From an uncultured Eubacteriales bacterium (GTDB lineage: Bacteria; Bacillota; Clostridia; Oscillospirales; Acutalibacteraceae): a stretch of 64,000 bases of DNA. Within the stretch, counting starts at the first letter, position 1. Each line of letters begins with the position of its first letter. Below are positions 1 to 8,540 of the stretch, one piece after another. The translations under genes were made by a program, and so were the position numbers. The notes below the pieces were generated by a model. The model worked only from the letters and a program-made list of their open reading frames with translations. It was not told the origin of the DNA and ran no database searches. The stretch is from positions 21,211-85,210 of the forward strand of contig CAKSJY010000003.1 of assembly GCA_934464585.1 (NCBI GenBank), in the 5' to 3' direction.

Positions 1-57
1 GAGGTTCGACGATGTGTAAGAGAAAATCAAGGGGATAATCATCCTACTCAAGAAGAT

Positions 58-633
58 ATGGAGGATAATCCGCTTTGGGATGGTTCTGAAACAGAGCTTA
101 TAGCAGATGATGATGCTTTAATTTACGAAGAACAACAAACAGGTATTAAGTTGGAATATACCCTAAAGTATGAGGAAATTTTGTCTTGCTTAAAGTTGAT
201 TTCCGGTAGCAATGAAAAAACTAAAAGCACTATCATAAAGACTGTAATACTTTTCATTTTAGCGATTGGGTTTATTATAGAATTTGCAGTATTGCATAGT
301 GTTATGGGTTTGGTGTTTGGTATATTGTGTATTATTATGGCTTTAGCAATTAAGTTTGTGCCAGGTATGATTATGAGTAACACAGCCCGAGAAATAACTA
401 CGGATAAGGCAATGTATGTTGAGGTCTATCCGGATAATTTGGTTGTTGGTAAAAATGGAGTTGAAACTGAAATTCCCCTTGATGGATCATGCAAGTTTAA
501 GGAATTTGAAAACCTATTTATACTTTTTCCTGAAAAAGGAGAAATGCTTGCAATTCCGATACGTGCGATAGAACCAGACTTTTTGGCAGATATCCAAGCG
601 ATCTTGACAGCAGGTACACAACCACAAGATTAA
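58..633 (+). CDS. YcxB-like membrane protein, possibly 5'-truncated by the window edge
   Basis: 191-residue protein of unknown function. Residues about 1-58 are acidic and soluble, two hydrophobic segments at about 63-84 and 86-106 form a membrane hairpin, and the C-terminal third is a soluble beta-rich stretch resembling the YcxB-like domain. The reading frame stays open from the ATG at 58 back to base 1, and the ATG has only a weak ribosome binding site (aagaag), so the true start may lie outside the window. It ends 63 bases before gyrA on the same strand. The YcxB assignment rests on overall shape, not on a catalytic motif. Confidence 0.6.
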   Translation: MEDNPLWDGSETELIADDDALIYEEQQTGIKLEYTLKYEEILSCLKLISGSNEKTKSTIIKTVILFILAIGFIIEFAVLHSVMGLVFGILCIIMALAIKFVPGMIMSNTAREITTDKAMYVEVYPDNLVVGKNGVETEIPLDGSCKFKEFENLFILFPEKGEMLAIPIRAIEPDFLADIQAILTAGTQPQD

Positions 634-696
634 AACTTATACATTTATTTTAATAAATTTTTAAAATAGAGCAAAATAGCAAAAGAGGGTGTTGGA

Positions 697-3204
697 GTGA
701 ATCCCGGAGAGACAAACGAAAATCAAATAAACAACGGAAAAATTATAGATGTAGACATAGAAAGAGAAATGCAAAAATCATTTTTGGATTACTCTATGTC
801 GGTTATAGTATCAAGAGCATTGCCTGATGTAAGAGATGGACTAAAACCTGTACACAGAAGAATATTATATACGCTTTTCGAAAATAACTTGGGTCCTGAT
901 AAAGCATATAGAAAGTGTGCGGATACAGTAGGTTCTGTGTTGGGAAGATACCACCCTCATGGTGACGCCTCGGTTTACGATGCGTTGGTACGTTTAGCAC
1001 AAGACTTTTCAATGAGATATACATTAGTCGATGGCCATGGTAACTTTGGTTCGGTCGATGGTGACCCACCGGCAGCTTATCGTTATACTGAATCAAGAAT
1101 GAGCAAAATGGCAGTTGAGATGCTAACAGATATCGATAAGGAAACTGTCGATTTCATCTCAAACTATGACGATCGTTTAAAGGAACCGACAGTATTACCT
1201 TCAAGATTTCCAAATCTTTTGGTAAACGGTTCAACAGGTATTGCAGTCGGTATGGCTACAAATATTCCACCACATAATTTAGGCGAAGTTATAGACGCAA
1301 TCTGCGCTTTAATAGATAATCCGGATGCTGAGCTGGACGAGCTTATGGCATATATAAAAGGACCCGACTTCCCTACCGGAGCAAAGATTATGGGTAGATC
1401 CGGAATAAGAGCAGCATATGCAACCGGCAGAGGAAAAATCACTGTACGAGCTTGTGCGGAAATTGTTGAGGAAAAAAACGGCAGATTTAAAATTATTGTT
1501 ACAGAATTACCGTATCAGGTCAATAAAGCAAGACTTATCGAGAGTATTGCCGATATGGTAAAAGACAAACGTATAGAGGGGATCTCGAATATAGATGACC
1601 ATTCCGACAGAAACGGTATGCATATTGAAATTGATGTAAAAAGAGATGCCTCTCCGCAAATAGTCTTAAACCATCTTTATACATACACACAAATGCAAAC
1701 AACCTTTGGTGTTATAATGCTTGCAATTGTAAACGGCGAACCCAAAATTTTGACGTTAAAACAAATGCTTACACATTATATTGAATTCCAAGTCGATGTT
1801 GTGAGAAGAAGAACCGAATTTGATCTTAAAAAAGCAGAAGAAAGAGCCCATATTTTAGAGGGATTAAAAATCGCACTCGATAATATAGATGAAGTTATCG
1901 AAATATTAAGATCATCAAAGTCAATACCAGACGGAAAAAGCAGACTTTCCGAAAGATTTGGTCTGGACGATATTCAAACACAAGCAATCGTACAGATGCC
2001 TTTAGGACGTTTAACAGGTCTTGAAAGAAGCAAAATTGAGGATGAACTAAGTAACTTATTTGCAAAAATCAGTGAATTTAAGGATATACTTTCTAGTCAC
2101 GAAAAACTTTTAGGAATTGTTAAAACTGAAATTACAGAGATAAAAAGAAAGTTTGCAGACGAAAGAAGAACAGAGATTCTCGCTGTTAGCGGTGAAGTTG
2201 ATATAGAAGACCTTATCCCGAAAGAAGAATGTGTTTTAACTCTTACAAACTTTGGATATGTAAAACGCCAAAAAGTCGATACATATCACACTCAAAGACG
2301 TGGCGGTAGAGGCGTTACCGGCATGACAACAAGAGAGGAAGATGTTGCGGCAGAAATGTTTGTAACAAATACTCACGACTATATTATGCTATTTACAAAT
2401 ATGGGCAGGGTATATAGGATTAAGTGTTATGAAATACCTGAAGGTTCCAGAACATCAAAGGGTATGAATGTTGCAAATCTAATCCCAATAGAGGGAGAAG
2501 AAAAGGTAACATCTATGATTAGAGTTCCTGAGTTTGATGAGGAAACATATCTTGTTATGATTACTCAAAAGGGTATAATCAAGAGGACATTGTTAAATGC
2601 GTATAATACCGCAAGAAAAGGCGGATTAATCGCTATTGACTTAGATGATGACGATAGGCTTTCATGGGTTAAAATGACCAAAGGAAACGATGATTTGATA
2701 GTTGCAACCCAAATGGGTAAATCGATTAGATTCTCAGAAGAAGATGTAAGAGCAGTAGGACGTACTGCAAGAGGTGTTCGCTCGATAATATTACAAGAGG
2801 ACGATAAGGTTGTTGGAATGTGTGTTGCGAGTGAGGGAGAACGCGTACTTACTGTTTCAGAAACAGGATATGGTAGACTTTCTAGCCTTGATGACTATAG
2901 ATTACAGTCAAGAGGCGGAAAAGGTGTAACTAATTATCATATTGAAAAGTATGGAAAAGTTGCTACAATGACTATGGTAAACCTTGATGATGATATCATA
3001 ATGATTTCTGATAGTGGTATTATAATAAGAATACCGGCAGGCTCGATAAGAGAATGCTCGAGACCTTCAAAGGGTGTACGTGTTATGAAACTAAATGGTG
3101 ATAGCAAGGTTGTTACAGTAGCTAGAGCTCCACATCAGGAAGATGAGGATGAATTAGAAGAGGAAGAACAAAACAATGATCAACCTGAGGTAATAGAAGA
3201 GTAA
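697..3204 (+). CDS. gyrA: DNA gyrase subunit A
   Basis: Breakage-reunion subunit of the A2B2 gyrase that introduces negative supercoils using ATP hydrolysed by GyrB. The N-terminal winged-helix/tower domain carries catalytic Tyr130 in the RYTE motif. The C-terminal beta-pinwheel has the GyrA box QRRGGRG at 533-539, which marks gyrase rather than ParC. The 835-residue length is typical, and the tail is strongly acidic. The start is GTG 697 with agaggg upstream. In the quinolone-determining region the motif is HGDASVYD, so the position equivalent to E. coli Ser83 is Ala91, while the Asp87 equivalent is retained. gyrB is not in the window; it may lie upstream. Confidence 0.98.
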   Translation: MNPGETNENQINNGKIIDVDIEREMQKSFLDYSMSVIVSRALPDVRDGLKPVHRRILYTLFENNLGPDKAYRKCADTVGSVLGRYHPHGDASVYDALVRLAQDFSMRYTLVDGHGNFGSVDGDPPAAYRYTESRMSKMAVEMLTDIDKETVDFISNYDDRLKEPTVLPSRFPNLLVNGSTGIAVGMATNIPPHNLGEVIDAICALIDNPDAELDELMAYIKGPDFPTGAKIMGRSGIRAAYATGRGKITVRACAEIVEEKNGRFKIIVTELPYQVNKARLIESIADMVKDKRIEGISNIDDHSDRNGMHIEIDVKRDASPQIVLNHLYTYTQMQTTFGVIMLAIVNGEPKILTLKQMLTHYIEFQVDVVRRRTEFDLKKAEERAHILEGLKIALDNIDEVIEILRSSKSIPDGKSRLSERFGLDDIQTQAIVQMPLGRLTGLERSKIEDELSNLFAKISEFKDILSSHEKLLGIVKTEITEIKRKFADERRTEILAVSGEVDIEDLIPKEECVLTLTNFGYVKRQKVDTYHTQRRGGRGVTGMTTREEDVAAEMFVTNTHDYIMLFTNMGRVYRIKCYEIPEGSRTSKGMNVANLIPIEGEEKVTSMIRVPEFDEETYLVMITQKGIIKRTLLNAYNTARKGGLIAIDLDDDDRLSWVKMTKGNDDLIVATQMGKSIRFSEEDVRAVGRTARGVRSIILQEDDKVVGMCVASEGERVLTVSETGYGRLSSLDDYRLQSRGGKGVTNYHIEKYGKVATMTMVNLDDDIIMISDSGIIIRIPAGSIRECSRPSKGVRVMKLNGDSKVVTVARAPHQEDEDELEEEEQNNDQPEVIEE

Positions 3205-3309
3205 AATATACTTTAGGTATTGTTACGGTTTACGCTTAATAACGTAAAAAGTAACCTACTCCCCTACTATGTTTTAATATGTTAGACAAAATACAAAGTA
3301 GTAATACAA

Positions 3310-3342
3310 AACCAGGTCCACGGATTAGACGTGGACCTGGTT
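3310..3342 (+). terminator. Hairpin downstream of gyrA, probable terminator
   Basis: A perfect 13-bp inverted repeat (AACCAGGTCCACG and its complement) encloses the 7-base loop gattaga. It is GC-rich in AT-rich surroundings, but no run of T follows directly, so efficient intrinsic termination is inferred rather than shown. Confidence 0.5.
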
Positions 3343-3570
3343 AAGCTTTAGGCAGTTTTCTCATAAGTACTTGAAATTTATAATGCAAAATACTGTTTCG
3401 GGTTTTACAATAGAGGAATATCGAGTGATGCCTGAAAATAAATCTATGATGATATTTAAATACACGTTTACTGCTTTGTACAATTAAAAGATTATAGCCT
3501 CTTTTTGAGCAGTTTTACGCTCTATGTTTGTGGGAGGATTAGGTTATATTATAATCCGTTGTTTTTAGAA

Positions 3571-3613
3571 TAAAAAGATAGCCATCAAGCATATAATTTG
3601 CTTAATGGCTATC
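3571..3613 (-). terminator. Rho-independent terminator of the metK-GNAT operon
   Basis: 15-bp stem with one G-U pair (GATAGCCATYAAGCA) and loop tataatt. Read on the minus strand it is followed by TTTTTATT. It lies 29 bases beyond the stop codon of the acetyltransferase. Confidence 0.85.
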
Positions 3614-3641
3614 GTAGCTTATATTTAAGTTTATTTCACTC

Positions 3642-4178
3642 TTACCAAGTTTGATAAGGTACAAAAGAACTTCGTTGGATAGCATATATACAAGAGTTTT
3701 GAACTATATCGTATTTGCATATATTATTTTTTAAAGTGGCTTCGTGAGTAAATCCTGCTTTTTCAAGGCAACGCCTGGAAGCTGTATTTATTTCAAATGT
3801 TTCGGCAAATATTCGCTCTAGCTTTGTGTGCTTAAATGCAGACTCGCACATAAACTTAATGGCTCTTGTCATAATACCTAATCCCCAATATGGTTCACCA
3901 AGCCAATATCCGATTTCTGCAGTTTTTTTATAAATGTCATTAGGATCATTGAAGACAATGGAAATCGAACCGATTGCGTTGCCATCAAGACTTATTGCAC
4001 GACTAAATCTGCTGAAATCTGTTTCATCAAGGCAAAGATCTAAAAATGTTTTGGCGTTTTCTATTGTATAGGGATTTGGAAAATCATCTCGCAAAAAAGC
4101 CGCAATCTTTTTGTTATTAGCATAAAACGCCAAGCTTTCAGCATCTGAGTGCAAAAATGGTCTGATTTCGATTTCCAT
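3642..4178 (-). CDS. GNAT family N-acetyltransferase, RimJ/RimL type
   Basis: 178-residue acetyltransferase of the Acetyltransf_3 (RimJ/RimL) type, which transfers the acetyl group of acetyl-CoA to an amine; the substrate cannot be told from sequence. Visible family features are the central strand with GYWLGEPYWGLGIM (about 90-103), matching the acetyl-CoA pyrophosphate loop region, and the C-terminal NTASRRCLEKAGF helix-strand (about 131-143). The start is ATG 4178 with taggagg upstream. It is the second gene of an operon, 13 bases after metK, so its transcription should fall under the SAM riboswitch. A role in methionine metabolism is only suggested by that position. Confidence 0.85.
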   Translation of the reverse strand: MEIEIRPFLHSDAESLAFYANNKKIAAFLRDDFPNPYTIENAKTFLDLCLDETDFSRFSRAISLDGNAIGSISIVFNDPNDIYKKTAEIGYWLGEPYWGLGIMTRAIKFMCESAFKHTKLERIFAETFEINTASRRCLEKAGFTHEATLKNNICKYDIVQNSCIYAIQRSSFVPYQTW

Positions 4179-4191
4179 ATTAAAAAGCCTC

Positions 4192-5379
4192 CTAGCTGTT
4201 TATAGCTTCTTGTAGTTTTTGGACACGATCGGTTTTTTCCCAAGCGACACCGAGTTCTTCACGGCCCATATGACCATAGGAAGCAAGGTTTCTGTATATT
4301 GGTTTCTTTAGGTCTAAGTCTTTAATAATAGATGCAGGTCTTAGGTCAAAGACTTTCTTTACAGCTTCTACTAAGCGTTCTTCGCTTATATCAGAAGTTG
4401 AGAATGTATCTATCATAATTGATACCGGCTCTGATACGCCGATAGCATATGCAAGTTGCACTTCACATTTTTTAGCAAGACCGGCAGCAACTATATTTTT
4501 AGCAACATATCTTGCAGCATATGCAGCAGAACGGTCAACCTTTGTGGGATCTTTTCCGGAGAATGCTCCACCGCCGTGTCTTGAATATCCGCCGTAGGTA
4601 TCGACAATTATTTTTCTTCCTGTAAGTCCACTATCGCCAACAGGTCCGCCGATTACAAATCTGCCGGTAGGATTTATATATATTTTTGTGTTGTCATCGA
4701 TTAAATCAGAACTTATAATCTCATCAATGACATGTTTTTTTAGGTCTTTTCTTATAGTATCGAGTGTAACGTTTTCGTCGTGTTGAGTAGAGATAACGAT
4801 AGCCTCAATACGGCTAACTTTGTCATTTTCGTCATATTCAACAGTAACTTGAGTTTTACCGTCAGGTCTTAGATAATTTAAGATACCGTCTTTTCTGACC
4901 TTTGTGAGACGTTTTGCAAGTTTGTGTGCAAGTGAGATAGATATAGGCATTAATTCAGGTGTTTCGTCGCATGCGAAACCGAACATCATTCCTTGGTCTC
5001 CGGCTCCGATTTGAGAAGCCTCTTCCCTACTTCCTTCTTTAACTTCTAAAGATTCATTTACTCCCATTGCGATATCAGGAGATTGTGCGTCGATAGAAGT
5101 GATTACGGCACAAGTGTTGCCATTGAAACCTGAGTTTGCATCATCATATCCGATAGAGCATATAACGTCACGAGCAACAGATGCAATATCTACATAGCAT
5201 TCTGTCGATATTTCGCCCATAACATGTACCATTCCGGTAGTTGCAGTAACTTCACAAGCTACATGTGCGTCAGGGTCGTTTTTTAAGATTTCGTCTAAAA
5301 CTGCGTCGGAAATTTGGTCACAGAGTTTATCAGGATGTCCTTCTGTTACAGATTCAGATGTAAAAAAGTGTTTTGCCAT
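4192..5379 (-). CDS. metK: S-adenosylmethionine synthetase
   Basis: Makes S-adenosylmethionine from methionine and ATP, releasing phosphate and pyrophosphate; cytosolic, tetrameric in the family. The 395-residue length is standard. Family motifs visible are GHPDK near residue 15 (ATP and metal binding), GAGDQG near residue 120 (methionine/ATP site), the glycine-rich [12 protein letters not shown] loop with the following VDRSAAY, and a typical C-terminus. The start is ATG 5379 with ggagg upstream. The leader carries a SAM-I riboswitch, so the enzyme's product represses its own gene. A GNAT acetyltransferase follows in the same transcript. Confidence 0.98.
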   Translation of the reverse strand: MAKHFFTSESVTEGHPDKLCDQISDAVLDEILKNDPDAHVACEVTATTGMVHVMGEISTECYVDIASVARDVICSIGYDDANSGFNGNTCAVITSIDAQSPDIAMGVNESLEVKEGSREEASQIGAGDQGMMFGFACDETPELMPISISLAHKLAKRLTKVRKDGILNYLRPDGKTQVTVEYDENDKVSRIEAIVISTQHDENVTLDTIRKDLKKHVIDEIISSDLIDDNTKIYINPTGRFVIGGPVGDSGLTGRKIIVDTYGGYSRHGGGAFSGKDPTKVDRSAAYAARYVAKNIVAAGLAKKCEVQLAYAIGVSEPVSIMIDTFSTSDISEERLVEAVKKVFDLRPASIIKDLDLKKPIYRNLASYGHMGREELGVAWEKTDRVQKLQEAINS

Positions 5380-5431
5380 TAGTGTTCCTCCAAAGTGTTG
5401 TTATTCAAGAACCAATTTCCCTTATAAAAAC

Positions 5432-5456
5432 AAAAAAACGTCCAGAACCCTGGGCG
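5432..5456 (-). terminator. Expression-platform terminator of the metK riboswitch
   Basis: On the minus strand a short stem, CGCCCAG-ggtt-CTGGACG with one mismatch, is followed by seven T residues. It starts about 12 bases after the aptamer and about 50 bases before the metK start. This is the expected OFF structure when SAM is bound. Confidence 0.85.
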
Positions 5457-5468
5457 CAATTAAAGCTC

Positions 5469-5568
5469 CTCATCTTTCGATATTTTAGTAATATCGCAGA
5501 ATTTAGCACCTTGAAATGTCAGGTTGCCGGGTTTCAAAGGGTCTGTTCCCTCCGCCGCTCATGATAAG
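5469..5568 (-). promoter_or_regulatory. SAM-I (S-box) riboswitch aptamer
   Basis: Read on the minus strand, the metK leader contains the S-box core in order: the P1 5' strand CTTATCATGAG, then GGCGGAGGGA, GAAACCCGGCAACC, a P3 region, a variable P4 hairpin with ATATT..AATAT pairing, and the closing GATGAG. These are the conserved SAM-contacting and kink-turn segments of SAM-I. By family knowledge, SAM binding stabilises P1 and lets the downstream terminator form. A plus-strand open frame over the same bases is spurious. Confidence 0.97.
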
Positions 5569-5589
5569 GGTATTTATTCTTTAAGTAAT

Positions 5590-5595
5590 ATTATA
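5590..5595 (-). promoter_or_regulatory. Probable -10 element of the metK promoter
   Basis: TATAAT on the minus strand, placed so that transcription would begin about 15 bases before the riboswitch. No good -35 hexamer is seen at the usual spacing. Confidence 0.5.
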
Positions 5596-5709
5596 ACACA
5601 AGACAAGTGAATAGTATATAGCTTTAATTCACAAAGAAGCAAACAAGCCATTAAATAATTGTATATATAATGACAATAAACCACAATTTATAGTATTATG
5701 ATTAAAAAG

Positions 5710-5737
5710 TTGACTTTTAATTTTAAGTTGATATTAT
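5710..5737 (+). promoter_or_regulatory. Sigma-A promoter of the rubrerythrin gene
   Basis: TTGACT, 16-base spacer, TATTAT. The predicted transcript start leaves a leader of about 35 bases. Just upstream, at 5686-5704, an imperfect AT-rich dyad (ttatagtattatga) loosely resembles a PerR box, but the match is poor. Confidence 0.6.
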
Positions 5738-5779
5738 ATATTTATATACACTTTTTTGAATTTGAAAGGAGAAATTATT

Positions 5780-6313
5780 ATGGAATTAAAAGGAAGCAAA
5801 ACTCAAGGAAATTTGCTTACAGCATTTGCAGGAGAATCTCAAGCAAGAAATAAATATACATATTTCGCTTCAAAGGCAAAAAAAGAAGGCTTTAATCAGA
5901 TATCAGCATTGTTTGAAGAGACAGCTAATAATGAAAAAGAACATGCTAAAATATGGTTTAAACTTTTAGAGGGAATCGGAAGTACTGAAGAAAATCTTCT
6001 TGCGGCTGCAGAAGGCGAAAATTATGAGTGGACAGATATGTATGCCAAATTTGCAGAGGAAGCTTATCAAGAAGGATTTGACGATATAGGACGTCTCTTT
6101 GAAAGTGTTGCTAAAATTGAAAAAGAGCATGAAGAAAGATATCGTGCATTGTTAAAGAACCTAAAGGACGGCGAAGTATTTAAAAAGGGAGATATTGTTA
6201 TTTGGAAATGTGCAAACTGCGGTCATATTCATGTTGGAAAAGAAGCACCGGAAGTTTGCCCTGTGTGCAACCATCCGAAGGCTTATTTTGAAATAGCATC
6301 AAAGAATTATTAA
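5780..6313 (+). CDS. rbr: Rubrerythrin
   Basis: 177-residue non-haem iron protein that in anaerobes reduces hydrogen peroxide with electrons from NAD(P)H via rubredoxin-type carriers; cytosolic. The N-terminal ferritin-like four-helix bundle has the diiron ligands in [16 protein letters not shown] and [10 protein letters not shown]. The C-terminal rubredoxin-like module has CANCGH and CPVCNHP, a four-cysteine iron site. The ATG at 5780 is chosen because gaaaggag lies 8 bases upstream; an in-frame TTG at 5756 would put that Shine-Dalgarno inside the gene. It is monocistronic, with its own promoter and terminator. Confidence 0.97.
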   Translation: MELKGSKTQGNLLTAFAGESQARNKYTYFASKAKKEGFNQISALFEETANNEKEHAKIWFKLLEGIGSTEENLLAAAEGENYEWTDMYAKFAEEAYQEGFDDIGRLFESVAKIEKEHEERYRALLKNLKDGEVFKKGDIVIWKCANCGHIHVGKEAPEVCPVCNHPKAYFEIASKNY

Positions 6314-6364
6314 GTCAAAAATCGAGCAGTTTTTTAAGTATTACTGCTAGTTTCTATGTATATT

Positions 6365-6397
6365 GGCGGTATAACCGAAAGGTTATGCCGCCGTTTT
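6365..6397 (+). terminator. Terminator of the rubrerythrin gene
   Basis: 12-bp stem GGCGGYATAACC closed by a GAAA tetraloop (GNRA type) and followed by gtttt. One G-U or mismatch position in the stem. Confidence 0.85.
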
Positions 6398-6515
6398 GTA
6401 CTAAAAGTGTAAATAGTTAAATAATAAGCATCAAATGGTTTATGTATTACGTCTTTATTTATTAAGGGCTATGTTGTATAATGCTTTTTGTAAATAACAA
6501 TATCGAGGTATTTCT

Positions 6516-8258
6516 ATGGAATTCTGTGAAAAACTGAATGAATATATTATAAACCTTTCTTGTACGGCAAAGGATATTTGCGAGTTATCCGGCATATCTG
6601 CGGCGACTTTTAGTAGGTATAAAAACGGAAAGCATATACCTGAATATGGTACGCAAAATTTTGAGAGGCTATGTAGTGCGATTACTGAAGTTGCAAGACA
6701 GAAAAATATTTTAAATATTACCTGTGAAAGTGTAAAAAATGAGTTTTTTGCTTGTGAAGATTTTGTTTTTATCGATAAGGAGCTTTTGAGGCAAAATTTT
6801 AATGCATTAATATCTGCTTTAAGTATAAATTTAAACCGATTGTGTAGGCATACAAGTTATGATGTTTCAACCATCTTTCGTATACGCAATGGTACTAGAA
6901 AGCCGGCTGATTCAGAGCAATTTGCAAATGCGATTGCCACATTTGTGGCCCAAGAAATGAAAACATCGTCTGAACTTACAGCACTTTCGGAATTGATAGG
7001 CTGTGAAACAGAGGATATTTCTGATTTATCTGTGCGGTATACAAAACTTAAGAATTGGCTTCTTAAGGAACAAAGGCCTAAAGTAGATAGCAATAATATT
7101 GCTAATTTCTTAAATAAACTTGATGAGTTTGATTTAAATGAATATATTAAGGCGATCCATTTTGATGAGCTAAAGGTATTTACTATTCCATTTCAGATTC
7201 CATCATCCAAGACTTATTTCGGTATTAAGGAAATGATGGAAAGCGAGTTGGACTTTTTAAAAGCTACTGTCCTTTCTAAATCAATGGAGCCTGTAACAAT
7301 GTACAGCGATATGCCGATGAAAGAGATGGCAAAGGATCCGGATTTTCCGAAAAAGTGGATGTTCGGTATGGCGATGATGCTTAAAAAGGGCTTACACCTA
7401 AATCAGATTCATAACTTAGATCGCTCCTTTGAGGACATGATGTTAGGGCTTGAAAGCTGGATACCGATGTATATGACCGGCCAAATCTCGCCGTATTACT
7501 TAAAAAATATACAAAATAATGTCTTTATGCACTTTTTAAAGGTATCGGGTGCGGCGGCTCTGTCAGGTGAAGCTATTGCCGGACATCACAGCGACGGAAA
7601 GTACTATTTGACAAAGTCTAAAAAGGAACTTGCATACTACACAAAAAGAGCAGAAGAGTTACTATCGAATGCCTACCCGCTAATGGATATTTACCGTAGT
7701 GACAGGGAAAAAGAATTGAATGCCTTTCTACTTGCCGATTCGGGTAAGCCTGGTAAACGTAGGAGTATTTTGTCTTCCCTACCATTGTATACTATGAGTA
7801 AGGAACTTTTAGAAAGAATTTTAAAACGAAATAATATTTCAGATAGTAAGCGGCAATCTATCATTAATCATGCAAATGCACAACATCAAAGAGTGGAACG
7901 TATACTTGAGACAGAATGCATAGAGGATGAAATTTCAACTATCACAGCAGATGAATTTTCTGATCAGACTCTAACGCTTGATCTTTCGGGCATGTTTTGC
8001 GAGGTTGATATTTTCTACAGTTATGAGGAATATATTTCTCATTTAAAGGAAACAAGGGAGTTTGTCGAAAAGCATTCTAGTTATACGCTGAAAGAGACAT
8101 TAGAACAAACTTTCAGTAATTTACAAATACTTATTCATGAAGAACAATGGGCTATGGTGTCGAAAAGTAAGGCACCGGCGATCCACTTTGTTATTCGTCA
8201 TCCGAAATTACGTAGTGCGATAGAGAGCTTTATTCCTCCTGTTGTGGAGAGGAACTAA
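6516..8258 (+). CDS. Large XRE-type protein with two N-terminal HTH motifs, unknown function
   Basis: 580 residues. Two helix-turn-helix-like segments lie at about 14-55 (ICELSGISAATFSRYKNG) and 96-135 (LCRHTSYDVSTIFRIRNG); each ends in the R-x-x-N-G pattern of XRE repressors. The remaining roughly 430 residues form a soluble, mostly helical region with no motif I can assign, including a very regular stretch, MFGMAMMLKKGLHLNQIHN, near residue 290. From memory the core is well conserved in Firmicutes, but I cannot verify that. The start is ATG 6516 with gaggt upstream and a TATAAT at 6477. It is monocistronic with a strong terminator. A DNA-binding sensor is inferred; the ligand is unknown. 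Confidence 0.75.
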   Translation: MEFCEKLNEYIINLSCTAKDICELSGISAATFSRYKNGKHIPEYGTQNFERLCSAITEVARQKNILNITCESVKNEFFACEDFVFIDKELLRQNFNALISALSINLNRLCRHTSYDVSTIFRIRNGTRKPADSEQFANAIATFVAQEMKTSSELTALSELIGCETEDISDLSVRYTKLKNWLLKEQRPKVDSNNIANFLNKLDEFDLNEYIKAIHFDELKVFTIPFQIPSSKTYFGIKEMMESELDFLKATVLSKSMEPVTMYSDMPMKEMAKDPDFPKKWMFGMAMMLKKGLHLNQIHNLDRSFEDMMLGLESWIPMYMTGQISPYYLKNIQNNVFMHFLKVSGAAALSGEAIAGHHSDGKYYLTKSKKELAYYTKRAEELLSNAYPLMDIYRSDREKELNAFLLADSGKPGKRRSILSSLPLYTMSKELLERILKRNNISDSKRQSIINHANAQHQRVERILETECIEDEISTITADEFSDQTLTLDLSGMFCEVDIFYSYEEYISHLKETREFVEKHSSYTLKETLEQTFSNLQILIHEEQWAMVSKSKAPAIHFVIRHPKLRSAIESFIPPVVERN

Positions 8259-8267
8259 ATGTAAGTG

Positions 8268-8307
8268 AAACGGCAGTGGAAGTAAAAATGATTCCACTGC
8301 CGTTTTT
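8268..8307 (+). terminator. Terminator of the two-HTH gene
   Basis: Near-perfect stem AAACGGCAGTGGAA / TTCCACTGCCGTTT with a 10-base loop and a run of T at the 3' end. It starts about 10 bases after the stop codon. Confidence 0.9.
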
Positions 8308-8313
8308 GTATAA

Positions 8314-8456
8314 AAACCCCTACCATTTTGGTGAGGGTTAAAAGATTTTTAGATTCAAACTTTCGATTAGTTGAAAGTTGTGATTTGTTATAAAGGATAT
8401 ATGTGAGCCCGCGACGGGTCGCCATGTTGGACCCGGAGCGGGCGGGCTTCTTTTTC
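8314..8456 (+). terminator. Second hairpin and unusually GC-rich nested hairpin with T-tract
   Basis: A small hairpin (AACCCCTACC / GGTGAGGGTT, 8315-8340) is followed by a nested GC-rich one at 8406-8448: outer stem AGCCCGC/GCGGGCT, inner stem CGGGTC/GACCCG, then tctttttc. It sits between convergent genes, far more GC-rich than its surroundings, and more than 100 bases beyond the two-HTH gene's own terminator. It could end an unannotated small RNA. Confidence 0.5.
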
Positions 8457-8540
8457 GGAAGAGATTTTTATAAATTTACCTATTTTAAACTCATTCGAGA
8501 AAGATGATTTTAGGGTTTAAACTTACGACCAATTTAATAT

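Larger units (their letters stand above)
3205..3641. other. Intergenic region between gyrA and the metK operon
   Basis: 437 bases without a convincing gene. It holds an imperfect dyad just after gyrA (about 3219-3254), the strong 13-bp hairpin at 3310-3342 and the minus-strand terminator at 3571-3613. A 35-codon ATG frame near 3382 lacks a ribosome binding site and was not called. Confidence 0.6.

Noticed and set aside
3382..3489. 35-codon plus-strand frame after gyrA
   Set aside because: No ribosome binding site, no recognisable family, and it lies between terminator-like hairpins.
5373..5564. 63-codon plus-strand frame upstream of metK
   Set aside because: It lies entirely over the antisense strand of the SAM-I riboswitch and its terminator and has no ribosome binding site.
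5686..5704. PerR-like operator upstream of rubrerythrin
   Set aside because: The dyad is AT-rich with several mismatches to the PerR box; chance is likely in such DNA.
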